A DNA stretch of 17,121 bases, taken from an uncultured Collinsella sp. GTDB lineage: Bacteria; Actinomycetota; Coriobacteriia; Coriobacteriales; Coriobacteriaceae. Each line of letters starts with the position of its first letter. Position 1 is the first letter of the stretch. A program made the position numbers and the translations under genes. A model generated the notes under the pieces. The model searched no databases. It was not told where the DNA came from and saw only the letters and a list, made by a program, of their open reading frames with translations. Shown here in pieces: positions 1 through 7,296 of this stretch. The stretch covers positions 1 to 17,121 of the forward strand of contig CABUZF010000006.1 of assembly GCA_902495985.1 (NCBI GenBank). Direction: 5' to 3'.

Positions 1-1283
1 GCGGTCTGACCGTCAAGACCACCATCGACCCCACCATGCAGCAGGTGGCCGAGGAGGCTGTGCGCTCGCAGCTCGACACGCTTTCGCTCGACGGCCTGGA
101 CATGGGCATGGTCGTCGTTGACCCCAAGACCGGCTACATCAAGTGCATGGTAGGCGGCTACGACTACAACGCCGACGAGAATCACGTGAACCACGCTACG
201 GCAAAGCGCCCCGTGGGCTCCACGTTTAAGGCCTTTACGCTGGCAACTGCCATCCAAAACGGTATGAACCCCAACGTCACCCTCAACTGCAACTCGCCGC
301 TCAAGGCCAAGGGCACCACGACCGAGGTGCAAAACTACGGCAACCAGAGCTATGGCAACATCACGCTTAAGCAGGCAACGGCATACTCATCCAACACCGG
401 CTACATTCAGGTGGCCGAAGCCATCGGCAATGACAAGATCATATCGCTCGTCAAAAAGCTTGGCATCGATCCCGCCAAGGACAATATCGAGGACGTTCCC
501 GTCATGACGCTCGGCACCGGGTCCATCTCACCGCTCGAGATGGCATCTGCCTACGCAACGTTTGCCAACGGTGGCTACTACCGTCAGCCCATCGCCATTA
601 CCGAGATCGACTCGCGTACCGGCTCGGTTCTGTACCAGCACACCGACAATCCCACGCAGGTGCTCACCGAAGGCGAGGCTGCCGCGGTTACCGATGTTCT
701 ATCCGGCGTCATGCAGGGCAGCGGCACGGGTGCCGCCGGCGCGCTGAACGTCAACCAGCCCTATGCCGGCAAGACGGGCACCACTGACAACACCACCAAC
801 CTGTGGTTCTGCGGCTTCACGCCGCAACTGACATGCGCCCTGTGGACCGGTTATTCCGCAGGCGAGATTCCCATCCAAAAGTACGGTTCGGACCTGCTGG
901 GCGACAGCACCAACCTGCCCGTCTTTAAGAAGTTCATGAACACCGTTCTTGCGGGCACCGAGCGCGAGGAATTCCAGACCGGAACGGCTCCCACGTACAA
1001 GAACAATAGCGTCTGGAAGTTCTACGGCACTAGCAACGCCAAGAAGACGGAGAACGACGACAAGGACGAGAACGAGGACGAAGAGGAAACTACCACAACG
1101 ACTACCACGACGACCACGACCACCGAGACCACGGGTGGCGACACCACCGGCGGCACCGGTACGACCGGTGGCTCGACGGGCGGCTCAACTGGTGGTTCGA
1201 CCGGCGGCGATGGCGGCACGCCTACGCCTACGCCTACGCCCACTCCCGACCCCTCGCCCACGCCTGACGATACGGTCGGCTAG
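1..1283 (+). CDS. Class A penicillin-binding protein, C-terminal part (start lies before the window)
   Basis: This is the transpeptidase half of a bifunctional peptidoglycan synthase, which cross-links peptide stems outside the membrane. The frame is open from base 3, so the N-terminal membrane anchor and glycosyltransferase domain lie upstream of the window. The visible part begins with the linker GGLTVKTTIDPTMQQ, typical of class A enzymes. Counting from the first Met at base 36, the three penicillin-fold motifs are all present: STFK at residues 62-65 (acyl-serine nucleophile), SSN at 118-120 and KTGT at 246-249. The catalytic domain ends near residue 330. It is followed by an acidic Lys/Asp/Glu stretch, 12 consecutive Thr, a Gly/Ser/Thr-rich repeat and a Thr-Pro repeat, ending at TAG. 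The tail is probably an extracellular, wall-spanning spacer. The gene stands alone on the plus strand and has its own terminator. I am sure of the family but cannot give a specific gene name. Confidence 0.95.
   Translation, partial: GLTVKTTIDPTMQQVAEEAVRSQLDTLSLDGLDMGMVVVDPKTGYIKCMVGGYDYNADENHVNHATAKRPVGSTFKAFTLATAIQNGMNPNVTLNCNSPLKAKGTTTEVQNYGNQSYGNITLKQATAYSSNTGYIQVAEAIGNDKIISLVKKLGIDPAKDNIEDVPVMTLGTGSISPLEMASAYATFANGGYYRQPIAITEIDSRTGSVLYQHTDNPTQVLTEGEAAAVTDVLSGVMQGSGTGAAGALNVNQPYAGKTGTTDNTTNLWFCGFTPQLTCALWTGYSAGEIPIQKYGSDLLGDSTNLPVFKKFMNTVLAGTEREEFQTGTAPTYKNNSVWKFYGTSNAKKTENDDKDENEDEEETTTTTTTTTTTTETTGGDTTGGTGTTGGSTGGSTGGSTGGDGGTPTPTPTPTPDPSPTPDDTVG
1089..1265 (+). repeat. Low-complexity coding repeat tract (Thr run, Gly-Gly-Ser-Thr repeat, Thr-Pro repeat) in the PBP tail
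   Basis: Three adjacent simple-sequence tracts lie inside the PBP reading frame. Twelve Thr codons occupy 1089-1124, mixing all four ACN codons. A Gly-Gly-Ser-Thr-type repeat lies at about 1134-1217. Alternating Thr-Pro codons lie at 1218-1265, including near-identical CCTACG units. Mixed codon use in the Thr and Gly tracts suggests selection on the protein sequence. The CCTACG units are nearly identical and could expand or contract by slippage. Confidence 0.85.
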
Positions 1284-1305
1284 AAATCATCCGGCCATAA
1301 GCAAC

Positions 1306-1351
1306 AAGGCCCCCGAGCAGCTTATTAAACTGCTCGGGGGCCTTTTAGTTT
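1306..1351 (+). terminator. Rho-independent terminator of the PBP gene
   Basis: A perfect 15-bp inverted repeat (1306-1320 with 1330-1344) has a 9-nt loop and runs into TTTTAGTTT. It starts 22 bases after the PBP stop codon. The stem core is GGCCCCCGAGCAG. The A-rich left edge gives some activity on the other strand too. Confidence 0.93.
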
Positions 1352-1387
1352 AAAGCGACCTGGTGGGCGGTCTTTATACCGGCAAAC

Positions 1388-1423
1388 AAAAAAAGGGGGT
1401 ACCGACCAACGTCGATACCCCTT
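1388..1423 (-). terminator. Rho-independent terminator of argR
   Basis: Read on the minus strand, a 10-bp stem with one G-U pair (1412-1421 with 1396-1405) encloses a 6-nt loop and is followed by seven T (A-run 1388-1394 on the plus strand). It lies about 50 bases past the argR stop and points towards the PBP terminator, so the two convergent genes are separated by back-to-back terminators. Confidence 0.88.
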
Positions 1424-1471
1424 ACAAGCCACTATGTCACGCACACAGTGCCGAGCGCACGACCCGCACGC

Positions 1472-1909
1472 CTACTTGCGAGAATTGCTCAGCTTATTGA
1501 TCAGCGCCTCAAGACGCTCGCCGTCCTCGGCCGTCTGGGCAATAACCAAAATCGTATCGTTGCCGGCAAGCGAGCCAAGCACATCGGGCAGCTCTGCCGC
1601 ATCAACGGCGGCGGCGATGCCGGAAGCCGTGCCAGGCTGAGCCTTGATCATAACCAGATTATCGGTGCGCAGAACGCCCGTTACGAGCTCGGAAACCATA
1701 CGCTGCAGGTGCAGGTCCTCTGCCAGAACATAGATGCCCTCAGGGAGCTTACGCAGCCCCATATCGGCAATATCGCGAGAGACAGTCGCCTGCGTGCAAT
1801 CAAAGCCCATAGCGCGGAGCTCATCGACCAGCACGCGCTGCGTGCGGACGTCCTTATTGCGCACAATATCTCTAATGGCATCCTGGCGCCCATTGCGTTT
1901 TTTAGCCAT
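1472..1909 (-). CDS. argR: Arginine repressor ArgR
   Basis: This is a hexameric transcription factor that senses L-arginine and controls arginine synthesis and breakdown genes. The 145-residue product has the two-part ArgR plan. An N-terminal winged helix-turn-helix carries the signature QATVSRDI (Ser-Arg-Asp at residues 44-46). The C-terminal arginine-binding and oligomerisation domain carries GTASGIAAAVD (GTA at 93-95) and GNDTILVIA (from 116). I chose the ATG at 1909 because GGAGAGAGGG lies 5 nt upstream. A longer frame to 1942 would add 11 unconserved residues and swallow that ribosome site. No arginine biosynthesis genes are in the window, so it acts in trans. The 132-bp gap upstream is AT-rich and contains one ARG-box half-site (TTTGCAT, minus strand, 2021-2015), which may serve autoregulation; this is weak. 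Confidence 0.95.
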   Translation of the reverse strand: MAKKRNGRQDAIRDIVRNKDVRTQRVLVDELRAMGFDCTQATVSRDIADMGLRKLPEGIYVLAEDLHLQRMVSELVTGVLRTDNLVMIKAQPGTASGIAAAVDAAELPDVLGSLAGNDTILVIAQTAEDGERLEALINKLSNSRK

Positions 1910-2001
1910 ACAAACCCTCTCTCCAAAAGATGGCGGAGACAATCAATCAGTGATTGAATAGTTTAACGCTATTTGAAGGCTTTTGTGTATAAGAACGCAT
2001 T

Positions 2002-2031
2002 TCGAAACAATTCTATGCAAATTTGTTTCGA
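2002..2031. promoter_or_regulatory. Inverted repeat between the glycosyltransferase gene and argR
   Basis: The perfect 9-bp arms TCGAAACAA (2002-2010) and TTGTTTCGA (2023-2031) are separated by 12 nt. Arm centres are 21 bp apart, two helical turns, which would suit a dimeric regulator. It could equally be a weak hairpin after the glycosyltransferase stop at 2042, but no T-run follows. It lies about 95 bp upstream of argR. Nothing else notable is seen in 1910-2041; no convincing argR promoter could be picked. Confidence 0.4.
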
Positions 2032-2041
2032 GATGAGCCGT

Positions 2042-3082
2042 TTAGGCGGTTTTTGCGCCCGTCCGGTTAAGAAAAGCCGCCAGATGCGTACACATCACGC
2101 AGCGCGCGGGCTTGGCGCTGGCGATCGGCCCAAACAACAGACCGAGCCCCCGATGGTTATCCTTGAGCGCGGCGACCATCTGACGGGTTCGAGGCGCCTC
2201 GAGCATATCACGCATACGGGCGGAACGCTCGATTGACGACACCCCATGCGGGCTCAGACACAAATTCTCGATGCAGGCGACCAGTCCGGCAAAGTAGAAC
2301 TTTTGGGTTGCCAGCTTGAGCCGACCACCGCTATCTGCTTCCGAGAGTGAGTCCGTAAGCTCGTCGAGCGCCCGGGTGTCATCGGATACCTTGGCATACA
2401 TGGTGGGATCAAAGGCATCTGTAAGCTTAGGTGCCGCCGCGTGGAAACAAGCGTCGCCGCATCCGGAGACGCGCTGCGCCCGCGAGAGCGAGCACGCCAT
2501 AAACCCAACTGTGCGAAACGCCTTGTCGTACAAAAGGCATGCCTCAAACAGCGGACGGCTATACATCACGCCAGAGGTCTGAACGACTAGGCCGCCTAAA
2601 ATCAACTGGGACAGCCCGGTCACCATCGAAGATTTGCTATCAATGGAAATATGAGCAGCATCCAAGACGCGCGAATGGCGCTCTCGATGTGCATCATAGC
2701 GGTCGAGCGACACCGTGGGGAGCACTATGTCTGCCGTAGTATCGCACGCGATATCGACCATCTTGGAAAGAGACTGCGGAGCAAACCACTCATCGGCGTT
2801 CATGGCGATGATTTGAGAGCCGCGCGAGGCAGCAAAACCGGCACGAAGACAAGCGCCGCGCTTCGCGTCCTCGACGTCAATCAAATCAATATGGATGTCC
2901 CTGTCGGCAGCAACTTGAAGCGAATGGCGCACACCGGGCGCAGCATCGCGGCAGACAACGACAATCTGCAAATCGTAGAGGTCTTGGTTCTGGATACTCT
3001 CGAGCGCACGCATCGCATAGCTGGGCGAACCTTCTACCACAAGGATCACCGAAAGTCGCGGATGCGAGCCACGTCGAACCAA
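2042..3082 (-). CDS. Family 2-like glycosyltransferase (GT-A fold), substrate unknown
   Basis: The 346-residue product resembles family 2 glycosyltransferases, which transfer sugars from nucleotide-sugar donors to surface polysaccharides, lipids or proteins. The N-terminus has the first beta strand and the helix after it (LSVILVVEGS, then ALESIQNQDL), followed by LQIVVVCRDA. The acidic motif expected to bind the metal and nucleotide appears as MNADEWF (Asp97-Glu98). The usual P-x-Y-N signature is degenerate, and the C-terminal 200 residues match nothing I recognise. No signal peptide or membrane helix is evident. Translation must start at TTG 3082: an in-frame stop lies 10 codons upstream, no ATG or GTG lies between, and GAGAGGA sits 8 nt before the TTG. 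It is on the same strand as truA, 161 bp away, and may be read through from it. The family assignment is moderate and the substrate is unknown. Confidence 0.7.
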   Translation of the reverse strand: MVRRGSHPRLSVILVVEGSPSYAMRALESIQNQDLYDLQIVVVCRDAAPGVRHSLQVAADRDIHIDLIDVEDAKRGACLRAGFAASRGSQIIAMNADEWFAPQSLSKMVDIACDTTADIVLPTVSLDRYDAHRERHSRVLDAAHISIDSKSSMVTGLSQLILGGLVVQTSGVMYSRPLFEACLLYDKAFRTVGFMACSLSRAQRVSGCGDACFHAAAPKLTDAFDPTMYAKVSDDTRALDELTDSLSEADSGGRLKLATQKFYFAGLVACIENLCLSPHGVSSIERSARMRDMLEAPRTRQMVAALKDNHRGLGLLFGPIASAKPARCVMCTHLAAFLNRTGAKTA

Positions 3083-3243
3083 GTTATCCGTCCTCTCGAC
3101 AGCAGTGAATCAAACTGTCGTTCATGGTACACCCCGGCAATAAAAGCAATGAGACACCGGTTGTATTGCACGCCAAGAACAGATGTTGCACACGCGCAGC
3201 CCACAGATGACAGGTGCCGACGCACGACGCGCCGAGCCCTCCC

Positions 3244-4068
3244 CTAGTCGAGCACGACAAGCTCGGCGGGATCGTAATCCACGCCCATAAACGTAAGGCC
3301 GCAGGCAGGAGCCGTGGGGCCCGCAGCGGTACGGTCGCAAGCATCGATGACCTCGCGCATCCACTCGGGTTCACGGCGATGCATGCCAATCTCGACAAGC
3401 GTGCCCACGATCGTGCGGACCATCGAATGCAGAAACGCATTGCCCTCGATGGTAAACGTCAGGATGTCCTCGCCAAACGCAACCTCATGGCCAAACTCGG
3501 CACGCATCACGCAGCGGTGCGTGGGCTTGCCCACGGCAGACGCCACCTTGCAAAAGCTCTTGAAGTCCTGCTCGCCCAGCAGCGCGGGACAGGCCGCAGA
3601 CATCGCCTCAACATCCAATGGGTAGCGATGCCACCACACGGCACCGCGGGACAGCACGGGGCGCGCATCTCGATCGGCAATACGGTACGTATACGTACGG
3701 GAACGCGCGTCAAAACGTGCAGAAAAGCCTTTACGGGCCTTGTAGACCTCGTTTATGGCGATATCTTTGGGCAGCAGGGCATCCATGGCCCGCAGCCACC
3801 TACGGCGCGTACAAGCGAGCTCAGCGTCCGTTACGGGCACGCTGATGTACTGAGCCACGGCATGCACGCCGGCATCGGTACGCCCCGCGCACGTCAGATC
3901 GATCGGACGGCGAAGCAGCGTCTCGATAGCGCGGCGCAGCTCACCCGCAACCGTCGTCTGTCCCGGCTGCTCGGCAAATCCGCTATACGACGAGCCATCA
4001 TAGGCCACGCGAAATACGAGCGTGGCGTCAAGCTCGGGGGTCGAATTGAAATCAGACGGCGCAGTCAT
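3244..4068 (-). CDS. truA: tRNA pseudouridine(38-40) synthase TruA
   Basis: TruA isomerises uridines at positions 38, 39 and 40 in tRNA anticodon stem-loops. The 274-residue product has the family signature CAGRTDAGVHA with the catalytic Asp at residue 65. Further conserved segments are RTYTYRI, DFKSFCK and the C-terminal GNAFLHSMVRTIVGTLVEIG. Length is normal for the family. The ATG at 4068 is preferred because GGGAG sits just upstream; the in-frame TTG at 4083 would remove that ribosome site. It follows rplQ, a common order in Gram-positives, but here a strong terminator (4104-4134) stands 36 bp before the start. Expression therefore depends on read-through or an unrecognised promoter. No clear terminator follows the gene. 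Confidence 0.96.
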   Translation of the reverse strand: MTAPSDFNSTPELDATLVFRVAYDGSSYSGFAEQPGQTTVAGELRRAIETLLRRPIDLTCAGRTDAGVHAVAQYISVPVTDAELACTRRRWLRAMDALLPKDIAINEVYKARKGFSARFDARSRTYTYRIADRDARPVLSRGAVWWHRYPLDVEAMSAACPALLGEQDFKSFCKVASAVGKPTHRCVMRAEFGHEVAFGEDILTFTIEGNAFLHSMVRTIVGTLVEIGMHRREPEWMREVIDACDRTAAGPTAPACGLTFMGVDYDPAELVVLD

Positions 4069-4103
4069 GGGCGCTCCCAACAAACAAGTAACGGTATCGC
4101 GAC

Positions 4104-4134
4104 AAAAAAAGAGGGGTACGCGAACGTACCCCTC
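4104..4134 (-). terminator. Rho-independent terminator ending the spc/alpha ribosomal operon
   Basis: On the minus strand, a perfect 10-bp stem (GAGGGGTACG paired with CGTACCCCTC) closes a TTCG tetraloop and runs straight into seven T. It lies 26 bases after the rplQ stop and 36 bases before truA, so it marks the end of the ribosomal operon while allowing limited read-through into truA. Confidence 0.95.
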
Positions 4135-4160
4135 GAATATAGCCTATGCAGACGGAATGT

Positions 4161-4628
4161 CTACTCAGCGGTCTCCTCAGCAGGAGCCTCCTCGACAGCC
4201 TCGACCTTCTTGGGAGCAGCGGCCTTCTTGGGGGCCGGAGCAGCCTTCTTGGCCTTAGGCGTGCAAGGCTCGGTGACGAGCTCCATGATAACGATGGGAG
4301 CGTTGTCACCCTTGCGGTTACCGAGCTTCATGATGCGGGTGTAACCGCCGTTGCGGTCCTGCCACATGCCCTGAGCAGCCTTGTCGAAGATCTCGGCAAC
4401 GAGCTGCTTATCGCCGAGCTTGGCGATAGCCAGACGACGAGAGTGCAGGTCGCCCTTCTTGGCCCAGGTGATGATCGGATCGACGACCGAACGCAGCGCC
4501 TTAGCGCGGGTCTCGGTGGTCTTGATGCGGTCGTTCTCGAAGAGGGCCTTAGCAAGGCTCTTCTTCATGGCCTTGGTGTGGCTCGCATCGGTGCCGAGCT
4601 TCAGGCCCTTCTTAACGTTGTGACGCAT
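4161..4628 (-). CDS. rplQ: 50S ribosomal protein L17
   Basis: L17 is a large-subunit protein near the peptide exit tunnel. The 155-residue product has the standard N-terminal core: MRHNVKKGLKLGTDASHTKA, then RIKTTETRAKALRSVVDPII and GGYTRIMKLGNRKGDNAP. This core ends near residue 120. About 35 further residues form a low-complexity tail, first Lys/Ala/Pro-rich and then acidic (ending EEAPAEETAE). Actinobacterial L17 proteins often carry tails of this sort; the exact sequence here is not one I recognise. It is the last gene of the operon, 30 bp after rpoA, and is followed by a strong terminator. Confidence 0.97.
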   Translation of the reverse strand: MRHNVKKGLKLGTDASHTKAMKKSLAKALFENDRIKTTETRAKALRSVVDPIITWAKKGDLHSRRLAIAKLGDKQLVAEIFDKAAQGMWQDRNGGYTRIMKLGNRKGDNAPIVIMELVTEPCTPKAKKAAPAPKKAAAPKKVEAVEEAPAEETAE

Positions 4629-4658
4629 GGTCTAGTTTCTCCTCAAATATGCGAAGCA

Positions 4659-5600
4659 TTAAGCCTTCAGGCTCAGGCCCATGGACTCAAGCTTGTCCTT
4701 CACTTCCTCGATCGACTTAACACCGAAGTTACGGATGTTGAGCAGATCGTTCTCCGAGAACTCAACGAGCTGACGGACCGAGTGAATGCTGGCGCGCTTA
4801 AGGCAGTTGTAGGAACGGACGGAAAGGTCCAGATCCTCGATCTGCTTGTCCAGCTCGGCGTTGTCGTTGGTGACCTCGGGAGCGAAGATCGAAGCCTCCT
4901 CCTCGACCTCGGGGGTCTCGGCAAGGTTCATAAAGGCGGCCATATGCTGGTTGATGATATTGGCAGCCTGGACCACGGCGTCGCGCGGGGCGATGGAACC
5001 GTTGGTCTCGATCTCGAGGACAAGGCGGTCGTAGTCGGTATGCTGGCCGACACGGCAAGCCTCAACGAGCTTGGCGCAACGGGACACCGGCGAGTACAGC
5101 GAGTCGACGTGGATCACACCGATGGGATCGTTGTCACGCTTGTTAGCCTCGCCAGAAACATAGCCGCGGCCATAGCCGATGCGCATGCTCATGGTGAGAT
5201 GGCCACCCTCGGTGAGCGTAGCAATGTGCTGCTCGGGGTTGACCAGCTCAAACTCGGACGGAATAAAGAAGTCCGCACCGGTGACCTCGCAGGGGCCGTC
5301 AACCGAGATGGTTGCGGTCGCCTCGTCGGTCGTGCCGAGAGCCCTGAAGACAAGACCCTTGACATTCAGGACGATGTCGGTGACATCCTCGACCATGTTA
5401 GGGATGGTCATGAACTCGTGCTGCGCACCATCGATCTGAATAGCCTCGACGGCGGCACCCTCGAGCGAGGACAGAAGAACGCGACGAAGGGAGTTACCCA
5501 GCGTATCGCCGTAACCACGCTCGAGCGGCTCGACGGAGACACGAGCAGAGGTCTCGTTGATCTCTTCGACCTGAACCTGAGGCCTAATGAATTCTGACAT
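4659..5600 (-). CDS. rpoA: DNA-directed RNA polymerase alpha subunit
   Basis: Alpha dimerises to nucleate RNA polymerase assembly and contacts promoter UP elements and activators. The 313-residue product shows the assembly domain (about residues 1-230, with LERGYGDTLGNSLRRVLLSSL and the conserved VRFK-like region replaced by shorter loops). An acidic linker follows (PEVEEEASIFAPE). The C-terminal domain (about 245-313) carries RSYNCLKRASIHSVRQLVE and NIRNFGVKSIEEV, the DNA-binding helix-hairpin-helix pair. It starts at ATG 5600, preceded by GGAGG. It lies between rpsD (32 bp away) and rplQ (30 bp away), the usual alpha-operon order. Confidence 0.98.
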   Translation of the reverse strand: MSEFIRPQVQVEEINETSARVSVEPLERGYGDTLGNSLRRVLLSSLEGAAVEAIQIDGAQHEFMTIPNMVEDVTDIVLNVKGLVFRALGTTDEATATISVDGPCEVTGADFFIPSEFELVNPEQHIATLTEGGHLTMSMRIGYGRGYVSGEANKRDNDPIGVIHVDSLYSPVSRCAKLVEACRVGQHTDYDRLVLEIETNGSIAPRDAVVQAANIINQHMAAFMNLAETPEVEEEASIFAPEVTNDNAELDKQIEDLDLSVRSYNCLKRASIHSVRQLVEFSENDLLNIRNFGVKSIEEVKDKLESMGLSLKA

Positions 5601-5632
5601 GTATTACCTCCAGCCTCAGCAGCCCGGATGGA

Positions 5633-6229
5633 CTACTTAGAGTAGAGCTCGACGATGAGCTGCTCGTTGATATCACCGCTGATCTGCTCACGCGTCGGCA
5701 GAGCGAGCACGTTACCAGACAGCTTCTCGATATCGACCTCGAGCCAGCCAGGGACCTCAAAGCGCTCGGAGGAAATCAGGGCCTCCTTGATGGGGAGGAG
5801 GTCACGGAACTTCTCGCCGACAGCGACGACGTCGCCGGCCTTGACGCGGTAGGACGGGATGTCCACGCGCTTGCCGTTCACGGTGAAGTGACCGTGACGG
5901 ACGGACTGACGAGCCTCTTTGCGGGTGCGGGCGAAGCCAAGACGGAAGACGACGTTGTCGAGGCGAGACTCAAGAATGATCATGAGGTTCTCACCGGTGA
6001 CGCCGTTCATCTTACGGGCCTTGTTGAAGTAGCCGTGGAACTGCTTCTCCAGAACGCCATAGATGAACTTGACCTTCTGCTTCTCGCGCAGCTGCATGCC
6101 GTACTCAGATTCCTTGCGACGGCGCTTGGGCTGACGGATAGATTCCTTCTTGCTGCTGTAACCGAGCTCAGCGGGATCGATCCCGAGCTGACGGCAGCGC
6201 TTAAGAACAGGAGTCCTGTCGATTGCCAT
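5633..6229 (-). CDS. rpsD: 30S ribosomal protein S4, cysteine-poor form
   Basis: S4 is a primary 16S rRNA binder that starts small-subunit assembly; in several bacteria it also represses its own operon. The 198-residue product has the core ESEYGMQLREKQKVKFIYGVLEKQF and the S4 RNA-binding domain from about residue 87 (ESRLDNVVFRLGFARTRKEA, then HFTVNGKRVDIPSYRVKAGD). It ends ISGDINEQLIVELYSK. The N-terminal zinc-binding cysteine cluster of many S4 proteins is absent: only Cys12 remains in the first 40 residues, and the N-terminal segment is shortened. Such zinc-independent S4 forms are known in Actinobacteria. It is 19 bp after rpsK and 32 bp before rpoA. Confidence 0.97.
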   Translation of the reverse strand: MAIDRTPVLKRCRQLGIDPAELGYSSKKESIRQPKRRRKESEYGMQLREKQKVKFIYGVLEKQFHGYFNKARKMNGVTGENLMIILESRLDNVVFRLGFARTRKEARQSVRHGHFTVNGKRVDIPSYRVKAGDVVAVGEKFRDLLPIKEALISSERFEVPGWLEVDIEKLSGNVLALPTREQISGDINEQLIVELYSK

Positions 6230-6248
6230 ATTGATACGATCCTTTCAG

Positions 6249-6653
6249 TTACACGCGGCGACGCTTCTTGGGGCGGCAGCCGTTGTGCGGAATGGGGGTC
6301 TTGTCCTGGATGCTCGAGACCTCGAGGCCAGCAGCCTGGAGGGAGCGGATGGCGGTCTCACGACCGGAGCCGGGGCCCTTGACGAAGACGGAAACCTTCT
6401 TCATACCGTGCTCCATGGCCTGCTTGGCAGCAGCCTCGGCAGCCATCTGGGCAGCGAACGGCGTGGACTTACGGGAGCCCTTGAAGCCCACCTGGCCAGC
6501 CGACTTCCAGGAAATGACGTTGCCCTGGGGATCGGTGATCGAAACGATCGTGTTGTTGAACGTAGAACGAATGTGAGCCTGGCCCACGGAAATGTTCTTA
6601 CGGTCCGCGCGCTTCAGACGGGCAGCGCGAACGTTCTTCTTAGCAGTAGCCAT
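6249..6653 (-). CDS. rpsK: 30S ribosomal protein S11
   Basis: S11 forms part of the small-subunit platform near the mRNA exit site. The 134-residue product has the conserved stretches HIRSTFNNTIVSITDPQGNV, SWKSAGQVGFKGSRKSTPFA and the C-terminal TPIPHNGCRPKKRRRV. In most homologues the last motif reads CRPPKRRRV; here the second Pro is Lys, a minor variation. The start is ATG 6653. It is 14 bp after rpsM and 19 bp before rpsD, in the expected order. Confidence 0.98.
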   Translation of the reverse strand: MATAKKNVRAARLKRADRKNISVGQAHIRSTFNNTIVSITDPQGNVISWKSAGQVGFKGSRKSTPFAAQMAAEAAAKQAMEHGMKKVSVFVKGPGSGRETAIRSLQAAGLEVSSIQDKTPIPHNGCRPKKRRRV

Positions 6654-6667
6654 CTATCTAGCGCTCC

Positions 6668-7042
6668 TTATTTCTTCTTCTTAGCACCGATCTGACGCTT
6701 CGGGCCCTTGCGGGTACGAGCGTTAGTGTGGGTGCGCTGGCCGCGGACCGGGAGGCCCTTGCGGTGACGAAGGCCGCGGTTGCAGCCGATGTCCATAAGG
6801 CGCTTGACGTTCTGGTTGCGCTCACGGCGGAGGTCGCCCTCAACCATGATCTGGTTCTTATCGATATAATCGCGGATGGCGTTAACCTCATCCTCGGTGA
6901 GGTCCTTAACGCGCGTGTCCACGTTAACGTTGCACTCGACGCAAATCTTCGTCGCAGTGGTGCGGCCGATGCCGTAAATGTAGGTCAGACCGATCTCAAC
7001 GCGCTTCTCACGCGGGAGGTCGACACCATTAATACGGGCCAA
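6668..7042 (-). CDS. rpsM: 30S ribosomal protein S13
   Basis: S13 sits in the small-subunit head and contacts the large subunit and P-site tRNA. The 124-residue product begins MARINGVDLPREKRVEIGLT, carries the helix-turn-helix YIYGIGRTTATKI and GLRHRKGLPVRGQRTHTNAR, and ends in a basic tail (KGPKRQIGAKKKK). The start codon is TTG at 7042: the conserved N-terminus begins exactly there, and GAGGAG lies 6 nt upstream. A TTG start on a highly expressed ribosomal gene is unusual and may tune output. rpmJ ends 14 bp upstream. Confidence 0.97.
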   Translation of the reverse strand: MARINGVDLPREKRVEIGLTYIYGIGRTTATKICVECNVNVDTRVKDLTEDEVNAIRDYIDKNQIMVEGDLRRERNQNVKRLMDIGCNRGLRHRKGLPVRGQRTHTNARTRKGPKRQIGAKKKK

Positions 7043-7056
7043 CGTAGTCTCCTCTC

Positions 7057-7170
7057 TTAACCCTGACGCTGCTTATGACGGGGGTTCTCGCAAATGACGA
7101 GGACCTTGCCATGGCGCCTAATGATTTTGCACTTATCGCACATCTTCTTGACCGAAGGACGTACCTTCAT
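7057..7170 (-). CDS. rpmJ: 50S ribosomal protein L36, zinc-binding form
   Basis: This 37-residue protein is the smallest of the large subunit and stabilises 23S rRNA folding near the peptidyl transferase region. I translated it directly from the minus strand: it begins MKVRPSVKKMCDKCKI and ends ENPRHKQRQG. Cys11, Cys14, Cys27 and His32 form the zinc ribbon, so this is the zinc-dependent (C+) form. AAGGA lies 6 nt before the ATG. It sits between infA (150 bp upstream) and rpsM (14 bp downstream), its usual position. Confidence 0.96.
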   Translation of the reverse strand: MKVRPSVKKMCDKCKIIRRHGKVLVICENPRHKQRQG

Positions 7171-7219
7171 CGTTCTTCCTTTCGGTAGCGCTCAAACTAC
7201 TTCCCTACTATCTACTCGC

Positions 7220-7296
7220 CCAGCCGCAGGCGTTTAAAACTATGGCTGGTCTTCACACACAATCCGACCGTAGGTTGAGCTAAGCCTGCAGTCGGA
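7220..7296 (-). promoter_or_regulatory. Two tandem hairpins in the infA-rpmJ gap (possible leader or autoregulatory RNA)
   Basis: The 150-bp gap 7171-7320 is long for this operon and holds two inverted repeats. The first in transcript order pairs 7291-7296 with 7263-7268 (TCCGAC/GTCGGA), with a nested AGG/CCT pair at 7272-7274 and 7285-7287. The second pairs 7244-7249 with 7220-7225 (CCAGCC/GGCTGG) around an AT-rich loop containing TTTAAA. Neither has a T-run, so they are not simple terminators. In E. coli the mRNA ahead of rpsM binds S4; a similar role here is only a possibility. Confidence 0.4.

Noticed and set aside
3084..3125. 13-codon leader-like frame (MNDSLIHCCREDG) ending at the glycosyltransferase start
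   Set aside because: It lacks a clear ribosome site and any attenuator structure; such short frames are common by chance.
3083..3243. Gap between truA and the glycosyltransferase searched for a promoter or terminator
   Set aside because: Only poor box pairs with wrong spacing and no stem with a T-run were found; nothing worth calling.
4146..5597. Long plus-strand open frame (483 codons) opposite rplQ and rpoA
   Set aside because: It mirrors the codons of rpoA and rplQ and crosses the gap between them; no family resemblance and no ribosome site.
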